Assembly: GCA_004028765.1 (NCBI GenBank)
Contig: SAIX01000066.1
Location: 62,001 to 126,000 of the forward strand
Source: Chitinophagaceae bacterium
Lineage (GTDB): Bacteria > Bacteroidota > Bacteroidia > Chitinophagales > Chitinophagaceae
DNA length: 64,000 bases
Reading direction: 5' to 3'
Shown here: positions 8,935 through 18,283 of the stretch, piece after piece
How positions within the stretch are numbered: the stretch's first letter is position 1
How the letters are laid out: every line of letters starts with the position of its first letter
Notes under the pieces: model-generated
The model's input: the letters and a program-made list of their open reading frames with translations, nothing else
What the model was told of the DNA's origin: nothing
The model's database searches: none
Translations under genes and position numbers: made by a program

Positions 8935-10782
8935 TTATTTGAGTAACTCCAATATAAGCATTTTTTTGGGGGAAACTGCAATACCGTCATTTTGTTTGTT
9001 TCCGGTTATTATATCCCTGGCAGTTGTATACCCGTTGGTACACTCCCTGTAATCGGCAAATCGCAGTTTTTTCTCTTTATCAGAAGTGTTCATCACACAA
9101 AGTACAACCTGCTTATCGGTATAGCGTGCATACACATACAAACCATCCTGCGGCAGGTATTGCATCATCCTGCCTGTTTTTAATGCGTCTGAATTTTTCC
9201 GGTACAAAGCCAGTTTACGCGTGTATTCCTGTACTTTTTTTTCATCGGCGTTCAAGCCTGTTCCCATAAATGCATTTTTTACATCTCCTTTCCATCCACC
9301 CGGGAAATCAAGCCTTACCCAGCCATCGGGGTTAGCAACGCCTTTCATCAGTATCTCCGTACCATAATACATCTGCGGGATACCGCGGCAGGTAAGCAAC
9401 CAGCCAATACCCATTAATTGTTTGTCAACATCTTCATTCACCGAAGAGAAAAAACGTGTCATATCATGGTTATCGAGAAAGATGACATTGCGGGAAGGAT
9501 CTTTGTAGATGATATCGTTGGCGAGCGTATTGTATAATTTATTCACGCCTTCTGTCCAGCCAAATTTTTCATTCACTGACGGGAGGATGCCATAAAACAA
9601 GGTTTGAAAATCCACCACACCCTGCAAGTTGCTCTTAAAAGGAATGTTCAGTTTGTTCTCAGCAAAATATGCCTGGTTGATCACGCCATGCACCCAAACC
9701 TCACCAAACATCGTCATGTGCGGGTATTCATCTGTAAGTGCTTTGTTGCAGCGGTTCATAAAAGCGAGATCGTTGTAGAGATAGGTGTCGATGCGCCAAC
9801 CATCCACTCCAAAAGTTTCCACACTCCATATTGCATGCTGGATAAGGAAATCCGCAACGAACGGATTTTGCTGGTTCAGGTCGGGCATCTGCTTTGTGAA
9901 CCATCCATCGGCTGTTTTCTTTGCATCCGAAGCAGCAGCATACGGATCGAACAGGGGCTGGTCTTTATAACTGGTTTGTGTAAACGTAGGCCATTGGTGC
10001 AGCCAGTCTTTCGAAGGTGCATCTTTCGCAATAAAATGATAACTGCCTACATGGTTGTACACCGCATCCTGTATCAGTTTCATGCCGCGTTTGTGCAAAG
10101 CATCGCTCAAAGCGAGATATGCTTTTTCGCCGCCGAACCTGGGTTCAATTGCATAGTGATCTGTAAATGCATAGCCATGTTCTGTCCTGTCGGGCATATC
10201 ATTTTTGATCACGGGTGTTAACCATACAGTTGTTACACCGAGGTTTTGTAAATAATCGAGATGATTGATCACGCCCTGGAGATCCCCGCCATGCCGGTGA
10301 AAAATAGAATCCCGGTTCAAGCTCTGATCCAGCATACCGCTGATACGGTCGTTGCTTTCATCGCCGTTACTGAACCTGTCGGGCATGAGAAAATAAATAA
10401 AATCGGCTGAGTTCACCCCTTGCGCAAAAGTTTTACATCTTCCCTCCCGCCGGGGTTTCAGAGGCCACTGAATGGTATGGGTTTGTTTTCCATCACTGCA
10501 TTCGATCGATACATTGCCCGGTTTGGTTTGTGGTTGTATCAAAAGGTCGATTGCAAGGTATTTGCCGTTTTCAAACCGATGTACCTGCTGTAACTGTACA
10601 CCGGGATAATGGATCCTGATTTTTTCACCGCTGAAATTTTCCCGGTCGCTTTTGAGCAATACCTGCACTTTGTTCCATTTCATTCCTGTGAACCAGTTAA
10701 CAGGGTAACATTCCACTTGCTGTGCAGCAGCAAAAAGGGCAAAACAATTTGCAAGAAAGAAGAAGATTGATTTTATCCGCAT
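8935..10782 (-). CDS. Secreted GH13 alpha-amylase (cyclomaltodextrinase/neopullulanase-like)
   Basis: A 615-residue exported glycoside hydrolase. A signal peptide (MRIKSIFFFLANCFALFAAAQQ) precedes an N-terminal cyclomaltodextrinase-type beta domain (about 22-115) and the GH13 barrel: DFIYFLMPDRFSNGD, DGWRIDTYL (nucleophile near 329), FGEVWVHG (acid near 360) and FLDNHDMTRF (near 439), then a short C-terminal beta domain. It should hydrolyse maltodextrins or cyclodextrins in the periplasm or on the outer membrane, like SusA. The start ATG overlaps the TGA of the transporter gene (TGATG), which indicates translational coupling to a sugar importer. Confidence 0.94.
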   Translation of the reverse strand: MRIKSIFFFLANCFALFAAAQQVECYPVNWFTGMKWNKVQVLLKSDRENFSGEKIRIHYPGVQLQQVHRFENGKYLAIDLLIQPQTKPGNVSIECSDGKQTHTIQWPLKPRREGRCKTFAQGVNSADFIYFLMPDRFSNGDESNDRISGMLDQSLNRDSIFHRHGGDLQGVINHLDYLQNLGVTTVWLTPVIKNDMPDRTEHGYAFTDHYAIEPRFGGEKAYLALSDALHKRGMKLIQDAVYNHVGSYHFIAKDAPSKDWLHQWPTFTQTSYKDQPLFDPYAAASDAKKTADGWFTKQMPDLNQQNPFVADFLIQHAIWSVETFGVDGWRIDTYLYNDLAFMNRCNKALTDEYPHMTMFGEVWVHGVINQAYFAENKLNIPFKSNLQGVVDFQTLFYGILPSVNEKFGWTEGVNKLYNTLANDIIYKDPSRNVIFLDNHDMTRFFSSVNEDVDKQLMGIGWLLTCRGIPQMYYGTEILMKGVANPDGWVRLDFPGGWKGDVKNAFMGTGLNADEKKVQEYTRKLALYRKNSDALKTGRMMQYLPQDGLYVYARYTDKQVVLCVMNTSDKEKKLRFADYRECTNGYTTARDIITGNKQNDGIAVSPKKMLILELLK

Positions 10783-12113
10783 CACTCCGTTTTATTTTCC
10801 TTCACGATGATGGCACAGGCAATAGCAGCGATGCATAAAAGGCAGCCACCGATCTGAACGGCAAGTAACCTGTTGTTATGCAATACATTTTCCATGATCT
10901 TCCCAAAGAAAAGGGATGCGATGATCTCGGGCAATACGATAAAGAAATTAAAGATCCCCATGTAAATACCGATCTTATTTTCAGGCAAACAACCGGCCAG
11001 CATGGAATAGGGCATCGACAAAATAGAAGCCCAGGCTATACCCACCATACTCATGGCTACATACAGCATGGCGGGTTCGTGGATATAATTCACCGATATC
11101 AACCCGATACCGCCCAATAAAAGACAGGCAGTATGCGTATATTTTTTCCCGAGTTTGCTTACCCAGAAAGGGAGTGTGAATGAAAAAGCAAAAGTTACCA
11201 GGTTTAATATCGCAGAAGTGGTATTGGCATATTCAAGCCCTTTTGTGTATACTTCGCTGTTTGTTTTGGGATCGCCGCCAAAAATATCGGCAGCCACACC
11301 TGTACTGTAATAAAACCACATCAGGAACAAACCGGGCCAGGTAAGAAAATTCACAAGCGCCAGCCTTTTCATCTGTGCAGGCATCCCGGCGATGGAAGAA
11401 AATATTTCTTTTACACCACCGCCGAATCCCTTGTTGGATTCTTTTACTTTTTCTTTCCAGTTCAGGTCGGCAGGCGGATATTCTTTGCTCCTGAAAACCG
11501 TATACAAAACAGACAGCAGGAAAACGGCGCCGCCGATATAAAAAGACAGCATGATATTCTGCGGGATGGCGCCACCGGTCTTATTTCTCGATACACCAAA
11601 CCATTCCACCAGTTTTTGCGGAAGATATCCCGCGATAAAAGAAGCGAGACCAATAAACATGCTTTGCATCGCGAAGCCGAAGGAGCGTTGTTTCTCATTC
11701 AGGTTATCCGCTACAAATGCGCGGAAAGGCTCCATACTGATATTGATACAGGAATCGAGTATCCACAAAGTACCCGCCGCCATCCATATTGCGGAAGCAT
11801 TGGGCATGATGAATAAAGCAAGTGAACTCAGGATGGCACCGATCAGGAAATAAGGTCGCCTCCTTCCAAGTTTTGGATGCCAGGTACGATCGCTGAGATA
11901 GCCAATAATGGGTTGTACGATGAGTCCCGTCATGGGGGCGGCCAGCCACAAACCCGGTATCTGTTCAGGAGAAGCGCCGAGGTATTCATAGATGGCACTC
12001 ATATTTCCCATCTGCAAACTCCAACCAAACTGGATACCAAAAAAACCAAAACACATATTCCATATTTGCCAGAAACCCAGCCGGGGTTTGGGGCCTGTGT
12101 AGCTTGTAGACAT
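10782..12113 (-). CDS. MFS sugar transporter, SLC45-like
   Basis: A 443-residue inner-membrane transporter with about 12 transmembrane segments. The loop motif GRRRPYFLIGA and GYLSDRTW are typical of the SLC45 / GPH-like maltose and sucrose carriers. It is translationally coupled to the amylase downstream, which supports uptake of maltose or maltodextrins released by that enzyme. A terminator hairpin upstream separates it from glgC, so it probably has its own promoter in the 12114-12162 spacer. Confidence 0.9.
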   Translation of the reverse strand: MSTSYTGPKPRLGFWQIWNMCFGFFGIQFGWSLQMGNMSAIYEYLGASPEQIPGLWLAAPMTGLIVQPIIGYLSDRTWHPKLGRRRPYFLIGAILSSLALFIMPNASAIWMAAGTLWILDSCINISMEPFRAFVADNLNEKQRSFGFAMQSMFIGLASFIAGYLPQKLVEWFGVSRNKTGGAIPQNIMLSFYIGGAVFLLSVLYTVFRSKEYPPADLNWKEKVKESNKGFGGGVKEIFSSIAGMPAQMKRLALVNFLTWPGLFLMWFYYSTGVAADIFGGDPKTNSEVYTKGLEYANTTSAILNLVTFAFSFTLPFWVSKLGKKYTHTACLLLGGIGLISVNYIHEPAMLYVAMSMVGIAWASILSMPYSMLAGCLPENKIGIYMGIFNFFIVLPEIIASLFFGKIMENVLHNNRLLAVQIGGCLLCIAAIACAIIVKENKTE

Positions 12114-12162
12114 AGCAATCGTTTAGATTATGTAATTCTTACACACTATCGAATATACAATA

Positions 12163-12183
12163 AAAAACATCCTTTTCAGGATG
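12163..12183 (-). terminator. Intrinsic terminator downstream of glgC
   Basis: On the minus strand CATCC and GGATG form a short stem around TGAAAA, followed by TTTTTTATT. It separates the glgA-glgC unit from the transporter-amylase unit. Confidence 0.7.
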
Positions 12184-12216
12184 CATGGATTCACATTTGT
12201 AAAACGGGGATGCAGT

Positions 12217-12307
12217 AGTTCATGGTTGATAGATCATGGTTCATAGCGCATGGCTAGCTGCTTTTTCATACAATCAGCCATGAACTATGAACCATGAACC
12301 ATGATCT
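12217..12307. repeat. Word-built palindrome of GTTCATGG type abutting the glgC stop
   Basis: AGATCATGGTTCAT (12231-12244) is the exact reverse complement of 12294-12307, and CATGGCT (12249-12255) pairs with 12276-12282. The arms are made of the repeated words TTCATGG and TTCATAG. The right arm runs into the glgC stop codon (12306-12308). The same words recur in the palindrome at 21617-21680. Confidence 0.8.
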
Positions 12308-13589
12308 ATATCACGAACCCATCTGGCAGCACCGCGCCTTTCTTCACCACTACGATACCATCTTTCACCGTATACAAAGCATGGTCGGTATTGGCGAGAT
12401 GTTTGCCGCCGTTAATGCGCACATCGTTACCAATACGGCAGTTTTTATCGATGATGGCATCTTTGATATAGCAGCGTTCGCCGATACCGATCATGGGTAA
12501 CCCTTTTTGCTGGTTCCGCGTCATCTCATCAATCGTTTCATAAAAATCATTCCCCATGATGTAGGTGCTTACCACCGTTGTGCCATGACCGATGCGTGCC
12601 CTGATACCTACCACACACTGATCCATGCGGCTTGCCAGGATGATAGAACCCTCCGCGATGATGGTTTTTTCGAGTGTGGTGCCGCTGATCTTGGCGGGTG
12701 GCAACATCCTTGCACGGCTGTACACGGTTTTGCTGTTATCAAACAAATTAAATGGTGGTATTTCCTGCGTAAGCGCGAGGTTGGCTTCGTAAAAAGAATA
12801 GATATTCCCGATATCGGTCCAGTAACCATCATACTGGAAGCCCACCACTTTGTGGTTTTCGATGGAATTGGGGATGATCTCTTTTCCGAAATCTGTTGCC
12901 TGCGGGAATTTTTCATTCAGCAGGTCATATAAAACCTGCTTGCTGAAAATATAAATACCCATCGATGCCTGGTAATGTTTGCCGAGGCGCTGCATTTCCG
13001 GGCCGGTATCACTCACCCAATCAGGCAGCAGGTCTTTTTTGGGTTTTTCAATAAAGGAAGTGATAAAACTATTTTCATCAGTTTTGAGGATGCCGAATTC
13101 AGGTGCATCCCGTTCATCAACGGGAATGGTAGCTATCGATATATCTGCCCCTTTAGCCACATGCGCATCCATCATTTCGCTGAAGTCCATCTGGTATAAC
13201 TGGTCGCCGCTTAATATCAGGATGTATTCAAACTCGAGGTTGTTGATATGCCGCAGCGATTGCCTCACCGCATCAGCCGTTCCCTGGAACCAGCCTGCAT
13301 TATCGGGTGTTTGTTCTGCTGCGAGAATGTCGACAAACCCCGTACTGAATGCACTGAAATGGTATGTGTTTTTGATATGCTTGTTCAGAGAAGCAGAGTT
13401 GAACTGCGTTAACACGAACATGCGGTTGATATTGCTGTTGATACAGTTGCTGATGGGAATATCCACCAGGCGGTATTTACCTGCAATGGGTACGGCAGGT
13501 TTGGAACGGCTTAATGTAAGCGGATATAAACGGCTTCCGGCTCCTCCCCCGAGGATCACTGCCACTACGGATTTTGAAATACTGTTCAT
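12306..13589 (-). CDS. glgC: Glucose-1-phosphate adenylyltransferase
   Basis: A 427-residue cytoplasmic enzyme that makes ADP-glucose from glucose-1-phosphate and ATP, the committed step of glycogen synthesis. The nucleotidyltransferase signature GGGAGSRLYPLT is at the N-terminus, followed by SKPAVPIAGKYRLVDIP and GTADAVRQ; a left-handed beta-helix C-terminal part follows. Length is normal for the family. It lies 42 bases downstream of glgA on the same strand and probably forms an operon with it. Family members are usually controlled allosterically. Confidence 0.97.
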   Translation of the reverse strand: MNSISKSVVAVILGGGAGSRLYPLTLSRSKPAVPIAGKYRLVDIPISNCINSNINRMFVLTQFNSASLNKHIKNTYHFSAFSTGFVDILAAEQTPDNAGWFQGTADAVRQSLRHINNLEFEYILILSGDQLYQMDFSEMMDAHVAKGADISIATIPVDERDAPEFGILKTDENSFITSFIEKPKKDLLPDWVSDTGPEMQRLGKHYQASMGIYIFSKQVLYDLLNEKFPQATDFGKEIIPNSIENHKVVGFQYDGYWTDIGNIYSFYEANLALTQEIPPFNLFDNSKTVYSRARMLPPAKISGTTLEKTIIAEGSIILASRMDQCVVGIRARIGHGTTVVSTYIMGNDFYETIDEMTRNQQKGLPMIGIGERCYIKDAIIDKNCRIGNDVRINGGKHLANTDHALYTVKDGIVVVKKGAVLPDGFVI

Positions 13590-13631
13590 AAAAAAAATTT
13601 TATTGGTATTGCCCTATAACAATTTACATGA

Positions 13632-15047
13632 TTATCTCAAACTGCGGTACACATTTATGTATTGTTCCACGCAGCTTTCCCAACTATGATCGATCTGCAT
13701 CATGTATTGACGCATTTTTTTCATGTGTTCCTGGTCCTGGTAAACTGAAACGGCCCTTCCGATGGAATAATCCACATCTCCTACCGTTGCCTGGTTAAAG
13801 CGGATACCAAAACCATCCGTATCCCCCATATCAACAACCGTATCCTGCAAGCCACCGGTGCTTCTCACCATTGATACCGTGCCATACCGCATGGCATACA
13901 TCTGGTTTAAACCGCAGGGCTCCACGCGGCTTGGCATCAATAAAAAATCGGCTCCTGCATACATCAGGTGGCTAAGCGTTTCATCATAACCGATCACGCA
14001 GTTAAAAATACCTTTGTAGGGTTCCACCATTTGCTGGAAAGCCCATTCCACCTGTGTTTCGCCGCTTCCAAGTACAAGAAAATTAGCCTGGGCCTGTGTG
14101 TTATGTACAGCTGATTTAATGGCATCGGGCAAAATATCTGCAGCTTTTTCGCCAACAAGACGCCCGATAAAAACAAACAAGGGTTTGTTTACATCAAGAC
14201 CAAAACGTTCACAAAGCAGTTCTTTATTTTTTTGTTTTCCCTCGGTTACATCTTTCACACCAAAATGATGTGTTAGGTATTTATCCGTTTGCGGATCCCA
14301 AACAGCATTATCGATCCCGTTCAGGATACCTTGGCATTTTCCGCGTTCATATTCAAATAATTTCTCGAGACCATTGGAATTGTACCTCAGTTCTTCCATA
14401 TAACTCTGGCTAACGGTGGTTACTTTCCCTGCGCATTTCACAGCAGATGCAAGCGGGTTAATGGATTCGCCCCATTCAAGCATGCCTCTTTTCCATAAAT
14501 CCCAACGCGGTATATAGCGGCTCTTGTCCCAGCCCATCCAGCCCTGGTATTGGCCATTGTGAATGGTAAATACAGTGGGTACAGAAGCAAGCTGCTGGTA
14601 ATCGTAACAATACTGCATCATAAAGGGGATAAGCCCTGTATGATGATCGTGGCAGTGTACCACATCGGGCTGGTGTTCCCAGTTGCGCATCCAGTTAACC
14701 ACGGCGATCTGGAAAGCAGTGAAACGCTCGGTATCATCGTCGTATCCGTATACTTTCTGACGATCGAGCAAGCCATTGATATCAACGAGAAAAAGATCAA
14801 AACCCAGTTTATTCGTGGGTTCTTTGATAATGGTATAATCAAAAAACCAGTTACCGAGATTGGCCGATCCTTTGAAATCGACCGTCCATTCGTTTTCATA
14901 GAGAAATTTGGTGCGGTACATCGGCATCACCACCTTGGCGATATGCCCCGCCTGGCACTGGTATTTCGGGAGCGCTCCCACTACATCACCCAGTCCGCCC
15001 GCTTTGGCTACCGGGTAACATTCGGCACTTACATGTATGATCTCCAT
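13632..15047 (-). CDS. glgA: Glycogen synthase (ADP-glucose type)
   Basis: A 471-residue GT5 enzyme that adds glucose from ADP-glucose to glycogen. The ADP-glucose-binding KAGGLGDVVGALP motif lies near residues 15-27, HCHDHHTGLIPF in the middle and RVEPCGLNQMYAMRYG in the C-terminal Rossmann domain. It is the first gene of the glgA-glgC unit and is divergent from the FucP-like sugar transporter, with a 141-base shared promoter region in which I could not pick a confident promoter. Confidence 0.96.
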   Translation of the reverse strand: MEIIHVSAECYPVAKAGGLGDVVGALPKYQCQAGHIAKVVMPMYRTKFLYENEWTVDFKGSANLGNWFFDYTIIKEPTNKLGFDLFLVDINGLLDRQKVYGYDDDTERFTAFQIAVVNWMRNWEHQPDVVHCHDHHTGLIPFMMQYCYDYQQLASVPTVFTIHNGQYQGWMGWDKSRYIPRWDLWKRGMLEWGESINPLASAVKCAGKVTTVSQSYMEELRYNSNGLEKLFEYERGKCQGILNGIDNAVWDPQTDKYLTHHFGVKDVTEGKQKNKELLCERFGLDVNKPLFVFIGRLVGEKAADILPDAIKSAVHNTQAQANFLVLGSGETQVEWAFQQMVEPYKGIFNCVIGYDETLSHLMYAGADFLLMPSRVEPCGLNQMYAMRYGTVSMVRSTGGLQDTVVDMGDTDGFGIRFNQATVGDVDYSIGRAVSVYQDQEHMKKMRQYMMQIDHSWESCVEQYINVYRSLR

Positions 15048-15188
15048 GGAAACAGCGTTAGAAAGATTGTTCTGAAGTTAACAAGTTATCGCAATCTGCC
15101 AAATTCTGTTAGTATTTTTTTACGCGATGCAAGCAGTTTATTTTACTTTCACAGCGCATTCCTATCATCGTACAAATAAACGCTTGTC

Positions 15189-16796
15189 ATGACCCAAACC
15201 AAACAACCCACCAATACCGGTGCGCTGGCCACACTGGTGATCGTATTTTTTTTCTGGGGATTTATCGCTGCCTCTAACAGCATCTTCATCCCTTTCTGTA
15301 AAACACATTTTAAACTGAACCAGTTTCAGTCACAGTTGATAGGGTCTGCCTTTTATGGTGCCTATTTTATCGGATCATTGATTTTGTTTATCTGTTCTAA
15401 TGTTTTGGGATACGACATCCTTAACAAAATCGGCTATAAACGCGGTATCATTTACGGATTACTGATATCGGTTGTGGGAGCATTACTTATCATCCCTTCT
15501 GCCAATGCCAATTCTTTCCCGGCCATCCTTGTTTCTTTTTTTGTGGTGGCACTGGGTTTTTCGCTGCAGCAAACGGCGGCACAACCTTTTGCCATTACAC
15601 TGGGCGATCCTTCCACCGGTTCGCACAGGCTGAACCTTGGCGGGAGTGTGAACTCACTCGGTACCACACTCGGGCCATTGATTGTAAGTTTTTTCCTCTT
15701 CGGTACTGCCGACAGTAAAAATGCTGTGGTTACGGTTACCAATATCAATGTTCTGTATCTTATTGTGGCGGGTGTATTTGCTGCGGTGGCTATCTTCTTT
15801 GCTTTATCCAAACTGCCCGATGGCAAGAATGATGAGAAATTTGAGAAAGCCAACAAAGCTTCTTCTTCTTTACTGATGATGACGGTTTTAATCGGTGCGA
15901 TCATCGTAGTGGGACAATTAACCGAAATACAGAAACTGCCTTTACTCATCGTTACGCTGATCGTGGTGGTGGGTATTCTTTTTTATTCAAATGGCCAGGC
16001 CAACAAGAACAGCGAAGGATGGGGCGCGATGAAATACCAGCAGTTGATCTATGGTATGATCGGCATCTTTGTTTATGTGGGTGCTGAAGTTACCATCGAT
16101 AACAACTTTGGTGCTTTGCTGAAAACACCGGGTTATATCACAGAACTGGGACTGGACGAAAGCAAGATCTCTAAATATGTTTCTCTCTACTGGGGCAGCC
16201 TGATGATTGGCCGCTGGACGGGCGCCATCAGTGTATTTAATTTATCTGCTTCCATGAAAAAAGTGATGATGGTCATCGTTCCCTTTATTGCATTCGGTGT
16301 GGTATTGGGTGTGAGTAAAATTTATGGCAATGACATCAGCGACCTGTTCGGGTATGCAGTTTGTATTTTGATCGCCGTAGCAGCATTCTTCTACGGACAG
16401 GAGAAACCCGTGAAAACTTTATTTGCCGTTTCACTGCTCGCCATGATCGCGATGCTTGTGGGCGTATTCACCAAAGGGATCATTTCTGTGTATGCATTTA
16501 TGGCCGGCGGTTTGTGCTGCTCGGTTATGTGGCCCTGTATTTTCTCATTGGGTGTGGGCGGATTGGGAAAATTCACCAGCCAGGGTTCGGCTTTCCTCAT
16601 CATGATGATATTGGGGGGTGCAGTGATACCGCCTTTACAGGGAGCCATCGGCGATAATGCATCTGTAGGTATGCACAATTCGTATTTACTCGCAGCCGTA
16701 TGTTTTGCATTCCTCGCATTCCTGGCCCTGAAGCTGAAAAGTGTATTACATGCACAGGGTCTTGATTTTGATGAGCAGGTAAGTGGTGGACATTAA
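15189..16796 (+). CDS. Sugar MFS transporter, FucP / glucose-galactose type
   Basis: A 535-residue inner-membrane carrier of the FHS (fucose-galactose-glucose:H+ symporter) branch of the MFS. The N-terminus has FFFWGFIAASNSIFIPF and the family-typical QQTAAQPFAITLG and LGGSVNSLGTTLGP stretches; about 12-14 hydrophobic segments are present. It is longer than FucP (about 440) because of an extra membrane-spanning middle section, as in other Bacteroidota members. The ROK sugar kinase follows 29 bases downstream, so glucose or a related hexose is the likely substrate. Confidence 0.93.
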   Translation: MTQTKQPTNTGALATLVIVFFFWGFIAASNSIFIPFCKTHFKLNQFQSQLIGSAFYGAYFIGSLILFICSNVLGYDILNKIGYKRGIIYGLLISVVGALLIIPSANANSFPAILVSFFVVALGFSLQQTAAQPFAITLGDPSTGSHRLNLGGSVNSLGTTLGPLIVSFFLFGTADSKNAVVTVTNINVLYLIVAGVFAAVAIFFALSKLPDGKNDEKFEKANKASSSLLMMTVLIGAIIVVGQLTEIQKLPLLIVTLIVVVGILFYSNGQANKNSEGWGAMKYQQLIYGMIGIFVYVGAEVTIDNNFGALLKTPGYITELGLDESKISKYVSLYWGSLMIGRWTGAISVFNLSASMKKVMMVIVPFIAFGVVLGVSKIYGNDISDLFGYAVCILIAVAAFFYGQEKPVKTLFAVSLLAMIAMLVGVFTKGIISVYAFMAGGLCCSVMWPCIFSLGVGGLGKFTSQGSAFLIMMILGGAVIPPLQGAIGDNASVGMHNSYLLAAVCFAFLAFLALKLKSVLHAQGLDFDEQVSGGH

Positions 16797-16825
16797 TCAA
16801 TAAAACTGGTACAGTATAAAATAGT

Positions 16826-17809
16826 ATGAACATGGCAAAAGCAAAACCTGCGATGGAGCAGTTGGCAGTAGGTGTTGACATAGGTGGTACAGGCACCAAG
16901 TTCGGGATCGTGGACAGATTGGGTAACCTGCTGTACTCAAGCGAAATGTCGACAAGAAAGCACAAAGAAGTCCAGGGTTTTATAGATGAGTTATATGCCA
17001 ATCTCGCCCCTATGATCGAACAGGCGGGTGGCGTGGGCCGTATCAAAGGCATAGGCATGGGAGCCCCTAACGGAAATTATTATACCGGCACTGTTGAATA
17101 TGCGCCCAATCTCCCCTGGAAGGGTATTTTACCTTTCGCTAAAATGGTGGAAGATAAATTCAAATTACCCGTAGTGCTGACCAATGATGCCAATGCTGCA
17201 GCCATTGGTGAAATGATGTATGGCGCTGCGCAGGGGATGAAAGATTTTATCATGATCACACTCGGAACGGGTGTGGGCAGCGGCATAGTAGCAAACGGAA
17301 AACTGATTTATGGCCATGATGGGTTCGCAGGAGAACTGGGGCATACCATTATCATCCCCGATGGTAGGATGCATGAAGGAACAGGTAAAAAAGGATCGCT
17401 TGAGAGTTATGCCTCCGCAACCGGCGTACGCCTTACGGCACTGGAATTACTGGAGAACAGCAAAATACCCAGCCTGCTTCGCAAAGTGAAAAAGGATGAA
17501 CTTGATTCAAAAAAAGTATACGATGCTGCGATGGAAGGTGATGAACTGGCAAAAGAAATTTTTGAATACACAGGTAAAATACTCGGTATGGCACTTGCTA
17601 ATTTCGTGATGTTCTCAAGCCCGGAAGCAATCGTATTATTTGGCGGGCTCACCAAAGCAGGTGAACTCATTTTAAAACCTACCCGCGAACACATGGAAGC
17701 CAACCTGATCCAGGTATTCCAGAACAAAGTGAAAATACTTGTGAGCCACCTCAAAGAATCTGATGCAGCGATTTTGGGTGCGAGTGCGTTGGTTTGGGAA
17801 CTGAAATAA
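16826..17809 (+). CDS. ROK family sugar kinase (probable glucokinase) lacking the zinc cysteines
   Basis: A 327-residue cytoplasmic sugar kinase. The ATP-binding DIGGTGTKFG lies near residue 17, NDANAAAIGE in the middle, and the sugar-site GHDGFAGELGH is intact. The usual ROK zinc motif CxCGxxGCxE is replaced by EGTGKKGSLE (about 17371-17403): all three cysteines are missing while the surrounding G and LE residues are kept. It follows a glucose-type transporter and faces glycogen genes, which supports glucose 6-phosphorylation; N-acetylglucosamine or mannose remain possible. The 3' side is an inverted-repeat element. Confidence 0.92.
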   Translation: MNMAKAKPAMEQLAVGVDIGGTGTKFGIVDRLGNLLYSSEMSTRKHKEVQGFIDELYANLAPMIEQAGGVGRIKGIGMGAPNGNYYTGTVEYAPNLPWKGILPFAKMVEDKFKLPVVLTNDANAAAIGEMMYGAAQGMKDFIMITLGTGVGSGIVANGKLIYGHDGFAGELGHTIIIPDGRMHEGTGKKGSLESYASATGVRLTALELLENSKIPSLLRKVKKDELDSKKVYDAAMEGDELAKEIFEYTGKILGMALANFVMFSSPEAIVLFGGLTKAGELILKPTREHMEANLIQVFQNKVKILVSHLKESDAAILGASALVWELK

Positions 17810-18283
17810 TTAACAATTAAAAATTAATAATTAAGAATTAGGTATAAATACGCTACCGGGGGTTGAGAGTATGACTTAATTTGGCAGTCATACTTTTATG
17901 AAAGAAAATAATATAATCCTTACGAAAAGCTACCAGTTTTCCTTACGGATAGTAAGACTGTATGTCTTTTTACAAAAAGATAAAAAATCAACCGAGCTTT
18001 CACGACAAATAGTAAGATCAGGAACTTCGATTGGTGCAAATATTGAGGAAGCCATTGCTGCATCTTCAAGAAAAGATTTTATTTCAAAAATGAATATTGC
18101 CCATAAAGAGGCAAGGGAAACAAGGTATTGGCTGAAACTATTCCGGGATGTTTCTTTTATTGACGAGAGGCTTTCACAATCCCTACTAAACGATTGTGAA
18201 GAATTACTGAAAATCCTTACAGCTATTCTAAACACCACAAAAAACAATTCAATTCTTCATTCTTCATTCCTAATTCTTAATTA
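17810..18283. mobile_element. Inverted-repeat-flanked four-helix-bundle (IVS-like) unit
   Basis: TAATTAAGAATTAGG (17828-17842) is exactly inverted at 18269-18283, and the four-helix-bundle gene lies between. AATTAA-type words precede the left arm and TTCATTCTTCATTCC words precede the right arm. The left repeat begins directly after the ROK kinase stop; the right arm supplies the last codons and stop of the glycosidase. This looks like an inserted unit related to the intervening sequences that encode the same protein family inside 23S rRNA genes. No transposase is present, so mobility is inferred. Confidence 0.55.
17868..17894 (+). promoter_or_regulatory. Hairpin just upstream of the four-helix-bundle start
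   Basis: AGTATGACT (17868-17876) and AGTCATACT (17886-17894) are a perfect 9-bp inverted repeat with a 9-base loop, ending three bases before the ATG. It could bind the encoded protein or form an RNA hairpin over the start. Confidence 0.55.

Noticed and set aside
9604..10221. 205-residue open frame on the plus strand
   Set aside because: Antisense to the GH13 catalytic barrel; shadow of its codon bias.
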